Assembly (NCBI GenBank): GCA_052078155.1
Contig: JBQJBP010000001.1
Coordinates: forward strand, 2,170,001 to 2,234,000
Direction: 5' to 3'
Origin: CAXBMB01 sp052078155
GTDB lineage: Bacteria; Pseudomonadota; Alphaproteobacteria; Kiloniellales; DSM-21159
Length of the DNA stretch: 64,000 nt
Made by a program: the position numbers and the translations under genes. Each line of letters opens with the position of its first letter. Positions within the stretch are counted from its first letter, which is position 1. Below are positions 1 to 9,183 of the stretch, piece by piece. Below the pieces are notes generated by a model. That model ran no database searches and was not told where the DNA came from. It was given only the letters and a program-made list of their open reading frames with translations.

Positions 1-528
1 TTGCGGATTAGCCGCCCGATCAGACCACTGGATCGATCCCGGCCATCTGTTCATTTAAGAGGCCGAACCTCTCCCGTTTGTTGCAGGCGCGAAGATAGCG
101 GCTGCCGTGAAAAATTCCAATATATAAAAACCCATTCCACACTGCGGAACAAATCTTCTTTCCTCTGGTCATCAAAACCAGCCGGATTCCGGGATCATTC
201 TTTCGGACCGGGGCACCCTAAACAGCTTCCCAACGCATGAGAGCAGAAGACGCGATGACACCTGAAGCGCGAAGGCTCCCTCGTCAGTGTTTAAAAGGAT
301 GGGTCGTAGCGCTGTTTCAAACGCTCTGCGTTTCCATCCAAACCGATCATGTTTCAGGCATTAAACCAATCAAGAAACATGACAGCAGGCATGACGACAG
401 CCCCCGGGCCCGCAGGGCTGGAGAGACACAAACCGCCATTTGTAGCGTTGAGACTCGAGTATTGGTGTTCCGGGGAGGCTCAGGTCAGACGAAAGGCGCA
501 TAAAACCTCTGCATCGACCGGCCACACA
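1..528. other. Non-coding left edge
   Basis: I see no convincing gene here. The open frames are short, carry no recognisable domain and overlap each other. Around 284-362 there is a degenerate stretch resembling the dispersed palindromic repeat found elsewhere in the window (a segment near TCCAAACCGATCATG at its right end). The region lies downstream of the leftward IclR gene. Confidence 0.5.
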
Positions 529-1332
529 TTAGTAGCCGCTTTGCAGAGGCGTCTGTCCCATGGTCATCTCCAGTTCCCGCACCCGGCGGGCCAGAGCAGG
601 GCCAACGGAGTCATGCAATTGCTGCTCTGACAGGGAATCAGCCAAAGCACCACAGTTGAAAACGTAACTCTGAGACAGTTCCCGGCTGCGGAAAGGAACG
701 GCCACGGCGTTGATGGTCTTTACCCAGCCACCGACAGAGGTCACGTACCCTCGGGTGATCATATCCTGTTGTGACCGCTCAACATCTCTTTCGATGGTTT
801 TCAGCTCTTTGGCACTGATGCCGCTGTCGCGCAGTTCGGCATAGAGCCGCTGCCGGTCATCGTCAGGAATGCAGGCCAGATAACAGAGACCCGAGGCCGT
901 GCCGTAGACCGGAATTCGACGCCCCACCTCCAGCCAGATGGAGGCCACATCCCGGGGCCGCCAGCAATGAGCATAAAGCATGCCCAGTCCGTCCCGCACC
1001 GTCAGCGCCGCCAGAGTGCCTGTTTCATCAGCCAACTGCTGCATGATCGGACTGGAGATATCCATGAAAGGCAGGTTTGCCCGCGCCACATTCCCCAGAG
1101 TCAGGACAGCAGGCCCCAGACGGTACTTTTCAATGTTCTTGAGGTGATCCAGATAGCCCAGCATGGTCAGGGTATAGGTCAGGCGGGAAATCGTGGATTT
1201 GGGCAGGCCGGTGCGTTCTGCGATTTCCTGATTGCCGATCGGGCCATCAGAGGGGCGAAAGGCCCGCAGGACACTCAGGCCCCGGGCCAGAGTTGTCGCA
1301 AACTTACGATCGCCTTCCTTGTCTTTATCCAT
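529..1332 (-). CDS. IclR-family transcriptional regulator
   Basis: A 267-residue IclR-type regulator. The N-terminal winged helix-turn-helix lies at about residues 12-60 (motif GLPKSTISRLTYTL), followed by the IclR effector-binding domain. I chose the ATG at 1332 because a GAGGGG ribosome site lies just upstream; a GTG four codons further upstream is the alternative. IclR proteins bind a small organic acid or aromatic effector and usually control nearby catabolic or transport genes. The leftward ABC importer operon begins upstream on the same strand, separated by a strong terminator, so the regulator has its own promoter between 1333 and about 1745. Control of the importer is possible but not shown by the sequence. 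Confidence 0.9.
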   Translation of the reverse strand: MDKDKEGDRKFATTLARGLSVLRAFRPSDGPIGNQEIAERTGLPKSTISRLTYTLTMLGYLDHLKNIEKYRLGPAVLTLGNVARANLPFMDISSPIMQQLADETGTLAALTVRDGLGMLYAHCWRPRDVASIWLEVGRRIPVYGTASGLCYLACIPDDDRQRLYAELRDSGISAKELKTIERDVERSQQDMITRGYVTSVGGWVKTINAVAVPFRSRELSQSYVFNCGALADSLSEQQLHDSVGPALARRVRELEMTMGQTPLQSGY

Positions 1333-1883
1333 GCCACCCCTCACCTGGAGTCAAATCGCCTTCAGTGACATCACGACGTACCAGCTCGTGACGCGCGATT
1401 TTTCTCCTTGTCCGCAGGTTGCTGCCTGCCGTTTTCGTTTTTGCTAACTGGTGCTCACCGCAACCAGATTGGTTTCACCCTCCAGGTAGATACACCGCAA
1501 GACGCCTTGTCTTTTGCGACTCCCAGCCGGGCCACTTCCAATATATGGAACTTAATTCCATTTTCGTCTGAAATACAGAAAAGACTTCACGAAAAGCCCC
1601 AAAAGCTGGGGATAGAGCAGTTTTCCTGACCTTTCGGTCAATGATTTTGGAGTCCCCCAGCACCCAAGCGCTGCTCAATCCCCAAAACCACCCCCAGAGC
1701 TTGAGGTCAAACCCAAGCCGAAACCCAGGAAGGGACCGGGCAGCCCCCCAAAAAAAGGAAGGGCGCACAGCCACTTTCTGTTTTCCAGAAAGTCTTTGCG
1801 CGCCCTCAACAGGCCCACGGCTTAAAGAATGGGGAACAGGATGACCATTCCTTAAAGCTGGATCGCGGACTTATGCCTGCCTG
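1333..1883. other. Intergenic region with IclR promoter and liv terminator
   Basis: About 550 bases without a credible gene between the end of the ABC importer operon and the IclR gene. It holds the operon terminator near 1745-1804 and must hold the IclR promoter. A degenerate GGAGTCAAATCG at about 1348 resembles the edge of the dispersed repeat family. Overlapping open frames here are short and lack domains. Confidence 0.5.
1745..1804 (-). terminator. Rho-independent terminator of the liv-type operon
   Basis: On the minus strand a hairpin forms from GGGCGCGCA and its near-complement, with an inner stem ACTTTCTG/CAGAAAGT (1773-1793). It is followed by a run of T residues (1747-1759 in plus coordinates). 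It lies about 80-140 bases past the last ATPase gene, in the right orientation to end that operon. Confidence 0.75.
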
Positions 1884-2645
1884 TTAGATGGCAAGGTACT
1901 CTTGCCGCAAATCCTCATTGTCCAGCACGTCCTGGGCTGTGCCATCAAACACCACCTGGCCCATGTCCAGGATGATTGCTCGATCGGCCAGATGCAGGGC
2001 GGCAATGGCGTTCTGCTCCACAATGATGGAGGTCATGCCCAGCTTCTTGATCTCTTCCAGGATCTTTTCAATCTCCTGAACAATCACCGGTGCCAGACCT
2101 TCATAAGGCTCATCCAGCAGCAGCAGTTTGACGTCGCGGGACAAGGCCCGGGCCACCGCCAGCATCTGCTGCTCCCCACCGGACATGGTTACGCCTTCCT
2201 GATTGCGGCGTTCCCCCAGACGCGGGAAGTGATCGTAGATGCGCTCCAGCGACCAGCCTTTTGGCTCAGCAATCTGGGCCAGCTGCAGGTTTTCCTCCAC
2301 CGTCAGGCCGGGGATGATGCGCCGGTCTTCGGGCACCAGACCCAGGCCGGATTGGGCCGCCTGATAAGACTGCATCTCATGCAGCGGCTTGTGATCCAAC
2401 CAGACCTCACCATGGGTCAGCATCGGATCATCCAGACGGGCGATGGCCCGCAGGGTTGAGGTTTTGCCCGCCCCGTTGCGCCCCAGCAAAGCCAGGATTT
2501 CACCTTCGTGGATGTTAAAGCTGACACCCTGAACGATGTAGCTCTCGCCATAGTAAGCATGCAGGTCCCAGGCAGAGAAAAATGCAGGTGCCGAGCCGAC
2601 GTTGCTGGCCCCTTCCGCGGTGGGGGCTTTCAATTGAGTACTCAT
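1884..2645 (-). CDS. livF: ABC transporter ATPase, LivF type
   Basis: A 253-residue ATPase of the branched-chain amino acid (HAAT) importer class; it powers uptake on the cytoplasmic face together with its LivG-type partner. Walker A (GRNGAGKTS), the ABC signature (MSGGEQQML) and Walker B with the catalytic Glu (LLLLDEP) are all intact. Its start overlaps the stop of the preceding LivG-type gene by four bases, and an AGGGG ribosome site precedes the ATG, so the two are translationally coupled. It is the last gene of a five-gene operon and is followed by a strong terminator. The symbol reflects family, not a proven amino acid substrate; such systems also carry amides, urea or organic acids. 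Confidence 0.92.
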   Translation of the reverse strand: MSTQLKAPTAEGASNVGSAPAFFSAWDLHAYYGESYIVQGVSFNIHEGEILALLGRNGAGKTSTLRAIARLDDPMLTHGEVWLDHKPLHEMQSYQAAQSGLGLVPEDRRIIPGLTVEENLQLAQIAEPKGWSLERIYDHFPRLGERRNQEGVTMSGGEQQMLAVARALSRDVKLLLLDEPYEGLAPVIVQEIEKILEEIKKLGMTSIIVEQNAIAALHLADRAIILDMGQVVFDGTAQDVLDNEDLRQEYLAI

Positions 2646-3397
2646 AGGTGGGCCCCTCCGAGGTAAGCTTCCTGAACCCTGGAATCAGATTTCATTTCTT
2701 CCGGTGCGCCCTCGGCAATAACGGTGCCCTGGGCCAGAACGGAGACGGTGGACGCCAAAGAGAACACCACGTGCATGTCGTGCTCGATGATGACTTTGGT
2801 GATGCCGCGTTCCCCGATCTTCTTCAGCAGATCGATGGTGTTGTTGGTATCTGCCCGGGACATGCCGGCAGTCGGCTCGTCCAGCAGCAGAAGCTTGGGT
2901 TCCTGAACCAGACACATGGCCAGTTCCAGGCGTCGCTTGTCACCGCGTGACAGGCTCCCGGCCAGCATGTCTTTCTTGTCGATCAGCTCCACGTCTTCCA
3001 GCAGGTGATCCGCCTTGTCGCCGATCTCCGCCTGAGCGTCGACGCGCGGCCAGAAGTTCACCTTAAAGGCGCCATCCCGCCGGGCCAGCGTCGGGATCAT
3101 GACGTTCTCCCGCAGCGTCAGGTCGCTGAAGATTTCCGGTGTCTGGAAGACCCGGGCCACCCCCGCCTGGTTGATCTCATGGGGCTGCAGGCCCAGCAGA
3201 GACTGATCCTGGAAGGTAACGGACCCGGTATCCGGATGAAGCTTGCCAATCAGGCAGTTGAGCAAGGTGGACTTGCCTGCTCCGTTCGGGCCGATGATGG
3301 CATGAACCGAGCCTTCTTCAACTGTCAGATTGACGGCATTGAGCGCCTTGAGACCTGCAAAGGACTTGTTGACGTTTTGAATTTGCAACAGGGACAT
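2642..3397 (-). CDS. livG: ABC transporter ATPase, LivG type
   Basis: A 251-residue ATPase, the second nucleotide-binding subunit of the same importer. Walker A is GPNGAGKST and Walker B is LLLLDEPTAGMS. The signature reads LSRGDKRRLEL rather than the canonical LSGGQ; LivG proteins as a family are relaxed at this point, so loss of function is not implied. A good AGGAG ribosome site precedes the ATG at 3397, only nine bases after the LivM-type stop codon. The gene sits between the permease and the LivF-type ATPase in the usual order of these operons. Confidence 0.92.
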   Translation of the reverse strand: MSLLQIQNVNKSFAGLKALNAVNLTVEEGSVHAIIGPNGAGKSTLLNCLIGKLHPDTGSVTFQDQSLLGLQPHEINQAGVARVFQTPEIFSDLTLRENVMIPTLARRDGAFKVNFWPRVDAQAEIGDKADHLLEDVELIDKKDMLAGSLSRGDKRRLELAMCLVQEPKLLLLDEPTAGMSRADTNNTIDLLKKIGERGITKVIIEHDMHVVFSLASTVSVLAQGTVIAEGAPEEMKSDSRVQEAYLGGAHL

Positions 3398-3406
3398 GAG
3401 GCTCTC

Positions 3407-4570
3407 CTACTCCGCTGGCTTTTGTTGCGTAGAGGTGGCAGCGGGACTGCCTCCCCCCTGCTGATTTTTGCCGGAACGGCTGCGCAGGTCCCAAAGACGG
3501 CGGATACCGTCGATGACGCCACCGGGCAGGAAGATCACGATGACCATGAAGAGCAGGCCCAGTGTCAGATGCCAGCCTTCGCCAACGAACTGACTGCTGA
3601 TGACCACAACGGCCCCTTCCAGCCAATCCGGCAGGAAGGAGAAAATGTCATGCAGGATGGTTTCGTTGAAAGCGGAGAAGATGTTCTCAAAGTACTTGAT
3701 GATGGCCGCCCCCAGGACAGGCCCCAGAAGCGTTCCGGCACCGCCAAGAATGGTCATCAGCACCACCTCACCAGAGGCTGTCCACTGCATCCGTTCTGCC
3801 CCGGCCAGGGGATCGGTCACCGCAAGAAGCCCCCCGGCCAGACCGGCATACATGCCGGAAATAACAAAGGCAGCCAGGGTGTAGGGACGGGTGTTCAACC
3901 CGGTGTAGTTCAAGCGGGTCTGGTTCGACTTGATGGCTTTCAACATCATGCCAAAAGGCGAGCGGGTGATGCGCAGGGCCAGGTAAAAGCCCAGAATCAG
4001 CAGCACCGCACAGAAGTAAAAGCCGGAGTAACCACTCATGGGCAAGCCAAAGAGGTTGGTGATCGGCAGACCTTCCTGCACCTCTGTGATGAAGAGGTTG
4101 TCGATGATGCGGGGATCAGACTGATCCAGCTGCAATCCCGTTTCCCCGTTGGTGATGGGGGTCAGCACCGAATAAGCCAGATTGTAGCTCATCTGGGCGA
4201 AGGCCAGCGTCAGGATCGAGAAGTAGATGCCCGACCGCCGCAGGGAGATAAAGCCGATCAGCAGGGCAAACACCGCAGCAAAAGCGACGGAAAAGAGCAC
4301 TGCCGGGATCACGTTCATGGTGAACAGTTTGAAAGACCAGACTGCGGCGTATGAGCCCACACCCAGGAAGACCGCATGCCCGAAGGACAGGTAGCCGGTC
4401 AGGCCGAACAGGATGTTAAAGCCAATTGCGAAGAGGCCAAAGATGGCAAACTTCTGCAGCAGGTCAGGATAGCCAGCGCCAATAGGAGCCAGCCAGATGG
4501 GCATGGTCAGGACCGCCGCAGCAAAGCCGACGAAAAAGACCAGATCTGTTTTTGGGGTTCTTCTTTCCAT
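3407..4570 (-). CDS. livM: Branched-chain-type ABC permease, LivM type
   Basis: A 387-residue polytopic inner-membrane permease of the LivM class, with about nine to ten hydrophobic segments and the family pattern of repeated GLNTRPYTLAAF and GGAGTLLGPVLGA motifs. The C-terminal 25 residues are hydrophilic and rich in Gln and Ser, a tail not needed for the fold. It follows the LivH-type gene with a four-base gap and precedes LivG by nine bases. LivM and LivH form the heterodimeric membrane channel that receives substrate from the periplasmic binding protein encoded first in the operon. Confidence 0.92.
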   Translation of the reverse strand: MERRTPKTDLVFFVGFAAAVLTMPIWLAPIGAGYPDLLQKFAIFGLFAIGFNILFGLTGYLSFGHAVFLGVGSYAAVWSFKLFTMNVIPAVLFSVAFAAVFALLIGFISLRRSGIYFSILTLAFAQMSYNLAYSVLTPITNGETGLQLDQSDPRIIDNLFITEVQEGLPITNLFGLPMSGYSGFYFCAVLLILGFYLALRITRSPFGMMLKAIKSNQTRLNYTGLNTRPYTLAAFVISGMYAGLAGGLLAVTDPLAGAERMQWTASGEVVLMTILGGAGTLLGPVLGAAIIKYFENIFSAFNETILHDIFSFLPDWLEGAVVVISSQFVGEGWHLTLGLLFMVIVIFLPGGVIDGIRRLWDLRSRSGKNQQGGGSPAATSTQQKPAE

Positions 4571-4574
4571 CTGA

Positions 4575-5600
4575 TCAGCTCTCCATCACGCCTTTGCGGC
4601 CCATCAGACCACGGGGACGAACCAAGAGGATAACAACGGCCACCAGATAGATGATGATCTGGTCGATGCCGGGGATGATGCTTTTTACCTCGTTCATGGA
4701 AGCAAAGGACTGCAGGATGCCCAGCAGGAAGCCGGCAGCCACAGCACCGGGTAAAGACCCCATGCCGCCAACGACAACCACCACAAAGGACAAAACCAGG
4801 AACTCCATGCCGATGTGATAATCAGGCGGCACGATGGGGGTGTACATCACCCCGGCCAGACCCGACACAACAGCAGCCAGACCAAACACAATGGTAAAGC
4901 GGCGCTGGATGTTGATGCCCAGCAGGCCGACAGTTTCCTGATCCGCCATGCCCGCACGCACCACCATGCCGAAGGTGGTGTATCGCAAGAAGGCAAAAAC
5001 CCCGCCGATCACGACCAGCGAGAAGAAGAGGTAAATCATCCGCCAGTAAGGATAGACAATGTCATCGCTCAGTCCGAACCAGGAACCGACAGCTGCCGTA
5101 CCGGAAAAGACCTCAGGCGCCGGTGTCGGCACCGGATTGGCTCCGAACATGGATTTGACGATTTCCTGCAGCACAATGGCCAGCCCGAAGGTCACCAGGA
5201 TCTGCTCAGCGTGCGTCCGCTTGTAGAAATACTGGATCAGGCCGCGTTCCATGATCAGACCAATGATCAGCATGACCGGGATGGCCAGCAGAATGGACAG
5301 CGGCACAGACATATCGATGATGGCCTTGCCCGCGTCTCCCCACCAGAGCTCCAGGTAGGGGATTTCTTTGTAGGCCTCGAAGAAGGTGATGCTCTCGTCT
5401 TTGACCTTGACCGAAATGGTCAGGAGTTTCTGCAAAGAGACCGCACAAAAGGCCCCCAGCATAAAGAGGGCACCGTGAGCGAAGTTCACCACGCCCAAAG
5501 TGCCAAAAATCAATGTCAGGCCCAGGGCAATCAGGGCGTAGGCGCCCCCTTTATCCAGGCCGTTTAGTAGCTGCAGAATGATCGATTCCAAGGTGAACAT
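4575..5600 (-). CDS. livH: Branched-chain-type ABC permease, LivH type
   Basis: A 341-residue LivH-type permease. I chose the ATG at 5600, giving an N-terminus MFTLESIILQLLNG typical of the family; the frame stays open ten codons further upstream without a better start. The family motif GTLGVVNFAHGALFMLGAF is near residue 35, and GGMGSLPGAVAAG near the C-terminus. Between the first membrane segments there is a hydrophilic insert of about 40 residues (around 65-105, including DESITFFEAYKEIP) that many LivH proteins lack; it likely faces the periplasm. The gene lies about 200 bases after the binding-protein gene, with a strong hairpin in the gap. Confidence 0.9.
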   Translation of the reverse strand: MFTLESIILQLLNGLDKGGAYALIALGLTLIFGTLGVVNFAHGALFMLGAFCAVSLQKLLTISVKVKDESITFFEAYKEIPYLELWWGDAGKAIIDMSVPLSILLAIPVMLIIGLIMERGLIQYFYKRTHAEQILVTFGLAIVLQEIVKSMFGANPVPTPAPEVFSGTAAVGSWFGLSDDIVYPYWRMIYLFFSLVVIGGVFAFLRYTTFGMVVRAGMADQETVGLLGINIQRRFTIVFGLAAVVSGLAGVMYTPIVPPDYHIGMEFLVLSFVVVVVGGMGSLPGAVAAGFLLGILQSFASMNEVKSIIPGIDQIIIYLVAVVILLVRPRGLMGRKGVMES

Positions 5601-5752
5601 CCCCCCCGGCTTGTCGCAAACTCTCCCCACCCCTTATCACTGATCCGGATCAGAAACCTGCCGCTATCCCGGCAGAGGGTGGTTACCTGGCATCCCGGCT
5701 GCTACGGGCAAGGCAGCTGGGGTTGTTACACTGGACTGGAGAGCCGAAAGAA

Positions 5753-5781
5753 CCGACCGCCCCCGGAATGAGGGCGGTCGG
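5753..5781 (-). terminator. Intra-operon hairpin between binding protein and permease genes
   Basis: A perfect 10-base-pair stem, CCGACCGCCC (5753-5762) with GGGCGGTCGG (5772-5781), and a 9-base loop. There is no strong T run. It lies 22 bases past the binding-protein stop codon, where such structures commonly protect the upstream message so that the binding protein is made in excess over the membrane parts. Partial termination is the alternative. Confidence 0.6.
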
Positions 5782-5802
5782 CAACTAACTGTCGTACTGA
5801 GA

Positions 5803-7149
5803 TTAGACCTCGTAGGGGCCGAGCTCACCGCCGAACAGAGTCGGGGAGTACTCAACCTGGCTGCGGGGCACTTCCTGCACCACTTCCAGAAGGTCGAACT
5901 GACTGGTCGGGTTGGCGTTACCGCGCACCACCAGCACGTCTTTGAAGCACTGGTGATCTTCAGCGCGGTACAGGGTTTTACCGTTACCGGCACCGTCGAA
6001 CTCGAAGCCTTCCAGAGCCTTGATCACTTCAACTGGGTTGAAGGTACCGGCCATTTCACAGGCGTTGGCATAGAGCAGCGTCTGGACGTAGCAGGTGTGT
6101 GCAGCCTGGGACGGCGGGAAGCCGTATTCCTGACCGAAGGACTTAACGAAGGCCTGAGAGCCTGCGTCAGACAGAGACCAGTTCCAGTTGGTCGTACCGT
6201 AGATGCCCTTCACGTTTTCACCGGCACCCTGTGCCATCAAACGGGAGTAGAGCGGCACGATGATCTGGAAGTCTTTGCCGTTGACGTTTTTGTCACGCAG
6301 ACCGAACTGAACGGCCTGGGTGAGGGAGTTCACCATGTCCTTGCCGTAGTGGTTCAGGATCAGAACGTCAGCACCGGAGTTCAGAACCGGGGTGATGTAC
6401 TGAGAGAAGTCACCGGCACCCAGCGGGGTTTTAACGGTGTTGACCGTTTCCCAACCCAGACCTTCGGTGGTGTTCTTGATGGACTCTTCCTGAGTCCAGC
6501 CCCAGGTGTAATCAGCGGTCAGGTGATACGCACGGCGTTCCTTGCCCATTTCCTTTTCAAGCACAGGGCCCAGCGCAGCGCCGGACATGTAGGCGTTGAA
6601 GAAATGGCGGAAGCCATAACGACGGCGGTCTTTACCGGTGGTGTCGTTGGAGTGGGTCAGGCCGCACATGAAGATGATGCCCATCTCCTGAGCCAGAGAC
6701 TGCTGTGCAATGGCCACACCGGAAGACGAGCCACCGCAGAACATCAGCACGCCGTCTTTTTCGATCATGCGCTTGGCAGAGGCGCGGGCCGCATCAGACT
6801 TGGTCTGGGTATCACCCGTCACGAAGTCGGCCTTCTTGCCGAGGATGCCTTCACCTTTCAGCACCAAAGGCTTGATGGTGTTCAGCATGCCGCCGTCACC
6901 TTCACCGTTGATGTGCTTGATGGCCAGCTTGTAAGCGCGCAGTTCGTCGGCACCTTCGTCCGCATATGCACCTGTCTGCGGCACATTGAACCCGAAGGTC
7001 ACTGTGGATTTGTTGGCCGGATCATTGCGGAACGCAGATGCCCAGCTGTCTCGGGTAAAGATCTGTGGCGCAGCAAGACCGACAGACAGCGCAGCGCCGC
7101 CTTTCAGCAGTCCACGGCGACTGAAACCTTTGTTGATGACGTCTTTCAT
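5803..7149 (-). CDS. Tat-exported ABC substrate-binding protein (Peripla_BP_6 type)
   Basis: A 448-residue periplasmic binding protein of the branched-chain amino acid/amide class. The start at 7149 gives a twin-arginine signal (FSRRGLLKG) followed by a hydrophobic stretch ending near WASA. The mature protein shows the expected two-lobe pattern, with GFNVPQTGAYADEGADELRAYK near residue 55 and CGGSSSGVAIAQQ near 145. The in-frame extension 22 codons upstream is disregarded because it precedes the signal. It is the first gene of the importer operon and lies 231 bases from the divergent ScfR-like regulator. That neighbour suggests an organic acid or acyl-derived substrate rather than leucine, but this is inference. 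Confidence 0.9.
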   Translation of the reverse strand: MKDVINKGFSRRGLLKGGAALSVGLAAPQIFTRDSWASAFRNDPANKSTVTFGFNVPQTGAYADEGADELRAYKLAIKHINGEGDGGMLNTIKPLVLKGEGILGKKADFVTGDTQTKSDAARASAKRMIEKDGVLMFCGGSSSGVAIAQQSLAQEMGIIFMCGLTHSNDTTGKDRRRYGFRHFFNAYMSGAALGPVLEKEMGKERRAYHLTADYTWGWTQEESIKNTTEGLGWETVNTVKTPLGAGDFSQYITPVLNSGADVLILNHYGKDMVNSLTQAVQFGLRDKNVNGKDFQIIVPLYSRLMAQGAGENVKGIYGTTNWNWSLSDAGSQAFVKSFGQEYGFPPSQAAHTCYVQTLLYANACEMAGTFNPVEVIKALEGFEFDGAGNGKTLYRAEDHQCFKDVLVVRGNANPTSQFDLLEVVQEVPRSQVEYSPTLFGGELGPYEV

Positions 7150-7380
7150 GAAAGCCCTCCCTTGGGATTTTTTTTCACGCCCTTTTGGACGTAAGGCGGG
7201 CATGACAAAGCGCACACCTTGTCACTTGCCTTGATAAAATCGTTATGCAAAATCAGTCAATGAATCAATAATATATTGAAACTGCTGGATTTTTTTGTAA
7301 AAAATGCTATTGTGCACTTGCGATACTTGTAAAAATTTTACGCTGCACTGCAAAATAAACAACGGAAATCGGTAGGAAAC
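7150..7380. promoter_or_regulatory. AT-rich divergent promoter region of the importer operon and its regulator
   Basis: A 231-base divergent region, markedly AT-rich compared with its surroundings. It contains TTTTTTGTAAAAAA (7291-7304), GTAAAAATTTTAC (7329-7341) and TGCAAAAT (7246-7253) with GCAAAATA near 7350. ScfR/RamB-type regulators are known to prefer TTTGC/GCAAA-rich sites, so these are candidate operators. An AGGA ribosome site lies just before the regulator's ATG at 7381. Confidence 0.5.
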
Positions 7381-8973
7381 ATGACACGCGCGCCCATCGG
7401 TCTTCGAGTAAGAGAACGCCGGAAATCCCTCGGGATCACCCAAACAGATCTGGCAGCACGGCTCGACATTTCCGTGTCTTACGTGAACCTGATTGAGCAC
7501 AACAAACGCAACATCGGCGGCCGCCTGCTCAATCAGATCGCCCGGGAACTCCAGGTGTCCAATGACTGGCTGGAAGGCGCGACCGAACGTCGTTTGTTGT
7601 CGGACCTGCAGGAGATTTCCACCAGCGCCTTGCTGGCAAATCTCAAGCTGTCCCCCCAGGACGCCAACGATTTTGTCGGGCAGTATCCCACCTGGGCCAG
7701 AGCCATGGTCACCTTGCACCGGGCCTACAGAGATCGGGCCCAGGCTGTCACCGCTCTCTCAAATCGCCTGGCCAACGATCCATTCCTCAGCGATGTGGTT
7801 CACCGCATGCTGACCAACATTGCTGCGCTGCGCTCCACCTCCGAGATCCTCGAGTCTGTTGATGATCTGGAAGCCGCACAGCAACACCGCTTTCACGAAA
7901 TCCTGCTGGAAGAAAGCAGCCGCCTGTCGGACGTGGCTTCGGAGCTGGCGGACTTCTTTGGCCAGGATCACAAAGAAACCCACTCCCTGACCCCGGCAGC
8001 AGAAGTCGATGACTTTCTGGTGGAAAAACGCAGCTTCTTTGCGGATTTGGAAACCGCGGCCCGTGATCTCAGCCAAAAATTCGGGTTTGCCTCGCATCCG
8101 TCCGAACGGGAAATGGTGGAGGTGCTGGAAGAGCAGTTTGGCGTCACCGTTGCCCGCCATCAGACCCTCTCCAAGAGTTTTAGTCTGCAAGCCAACGGGG
8201 GTTACGGCTACCGCCATCACGCCCATTATGACGCCGACAGCAAACATCTGGAGATTCTCGACACCGCCCCCACTCCGTCCAGGCGGTTCACTCTGGCCCG
8301 GCTGCTTGCCCGGCTGCTGTGCCAGGACGTGGTGGAACAGGAGGTAGGGCTGGCCGCCGGGCTCACCAGCAATGAGGCCCGTGAAAAAGCCAAAGGGGCC
8401 CTCTATTCCTACTGCGCCGGCGCTCTGCTGCTGCCTTACGATGCCTTTCTGGAGGACGCGCAGCGTGTTCGTTACGACATTGATGTTTTGCGCCGCAAAT
8501 ATGCCGGGTCCATGGAGCAGATTTGCCACCGGCTGGTCACCCTGCGCAAACCTCAGGCCGAAGGGGTGCCTTTCGCCTTTATGCGGGCCGACCCGTCAGG
8601 ATTTCTGACAAAGCGCTTTCCCCTGCCGGGCCTGGCGCTGCCCCGTCAGGGAGGCGGCTGCCCGCTCTGGGCCATCTACCGGGCCTTTCAGAACAGCGGC
8701 GACTACGCCCGGCAGCTGGCGGAGTTCCCCAATGGCGACCAGTTCCTGATGATCGCCAAAACCGTCACCAAGGTTGAAACCACCTTCGACAAGCCCCGGC
8801 ATCAGCTGGCCATCATGCTGGCCTGTGACGCCCTGCACGCCGACCAGGTGATCTACGGGGACGGCATGGATTTTTCCAGTCGGGCCCCGGCGGAAGAAGT
8901 GGGACCAGCCTGTCGGTTTTGCCTGCGGGACAGCTGCGCCTACCGCCAGGAAGAACCGGTGATTCACGGCTAA
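7381..8973 (+). CDS. ScfR-like (RamB/PccR-type) XRE-family regulator with DUF955-DUF2083
   Basis: A 530-residue regulator of the short-chain fatty acyl-responsive family. An XRE helix-turn-helix occupies residues 5-65 (SVSYVNLIEHNKRNI). The middle matches the ImmA/IrrE-like DUF955 region, but the place where peptidases carry HExxH reads TLARLLARLLCQ, so no zinc protease activity is expected, as in other family members. The C-terminal DUF2083 domain ends with the family cysteine pattern CRFCLRDSC (about residues 509-517). Known relatives sense propionyl-, methylmalonyl- or other acyl-CoA and control glyoxylate, methylcitrate or acyl-CoA pathways. Placement back to back with the ABC importer makes that operon a likely target. 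A further target may be the response regulator/kinase module downstream. Confidence 0.88.
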   Translation: MTRAPIGLRVRERRKSLGITQTDLAARLDISVSYVNLIEHNKRNIGGRLLNQIARELQVSNDWLEGATERRLLSDLQEISTSALLANLKLSPQDANDFVGQYPTWARAMVTLHRAYRDRAQAVTALSNRLANDPFLSDVVHRMLTNIAALRSTSEILESVDDLEAAQQHRFHEILLEESSRLSDVASELADFFGQDHKETHSLTPAAEVDDFLVEKRSFFADLETAARDLSQKFGFASHPSEREMVEVLEEQFGVTVARHQTLSKSFSLQANGGYGYRHHAHYDADSKHLEILDTAPTPSRRFTLARLLARLLCQDVVEQEVGLAAGLTSNEAREKAKGALYSYCAGALLLPYDAFLEDAQRVRYDIDVLRRKYAGSMEQICHRLVTLRKPQAEGVPFAFMRADPSGFLTKRFPLPGLALPRQGGGCPLWAIYRAFQNSGDYARQLAEFPNGDQFLMIAKTVTKVETTFDKPRHQLAIMLACDALHADQVIYGDGMDFSSRAPAEEVGPACRFCLRDSCAYRQEEPVIHG

Positions 8974-9098
8974 ACTCTTTTTGGCAGCAATGATCCCCCT
9001 TGCCTGCCACTGACAGCCTGGCCAGGTAACCATCTTTCTGTCGGTCGACACTCTGTCAGACAACTCTGCGGCATTTTCAAAATTGTGTCTCACACCCC

Positions 9099-9120
9099 GG
9101 CAAGCTAGACTTGCCGCAAA
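9099..9120. promoter_or_regulatory. Palindrome upstream of the response-regulator gene
   Basis: GGCAAG-N5-CTTGCC (9099-9115) partly overlaps TTGCCGCAA (9111-9119), itself a perfect nine-base palindrome. It lies about 65 bases before the GTG start at 9184. It could be an operator; the TTGC/GCAA character recalls ScfR-type sites, but this is tentative. Confidence 0.3.
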
Positions 9121-9183
9121 AGCAAATAGGCAAGAGCGCAAAAGCTCTGCTCAAAAAACATTTGCCACAGGGGGAAGCGCGAC

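Noticed and set aside
1..240. 79-residue frame at the left edge
   Set aside because: Arg/Ser-rich with no domain or ribosome site; composition looks non-coding.
3005..4354. 449-residue plus-strand frame
   Set aside because: It runs antisense through the LivG/LivM genes, has low complexity (Gln, His, Asp) and no domain. The minus-strand genes explain the sequence.
5953..7194. 413-residue plus-strand frame
   Set aside because: Antisense to the Tat-exported binding protein; no motifs.
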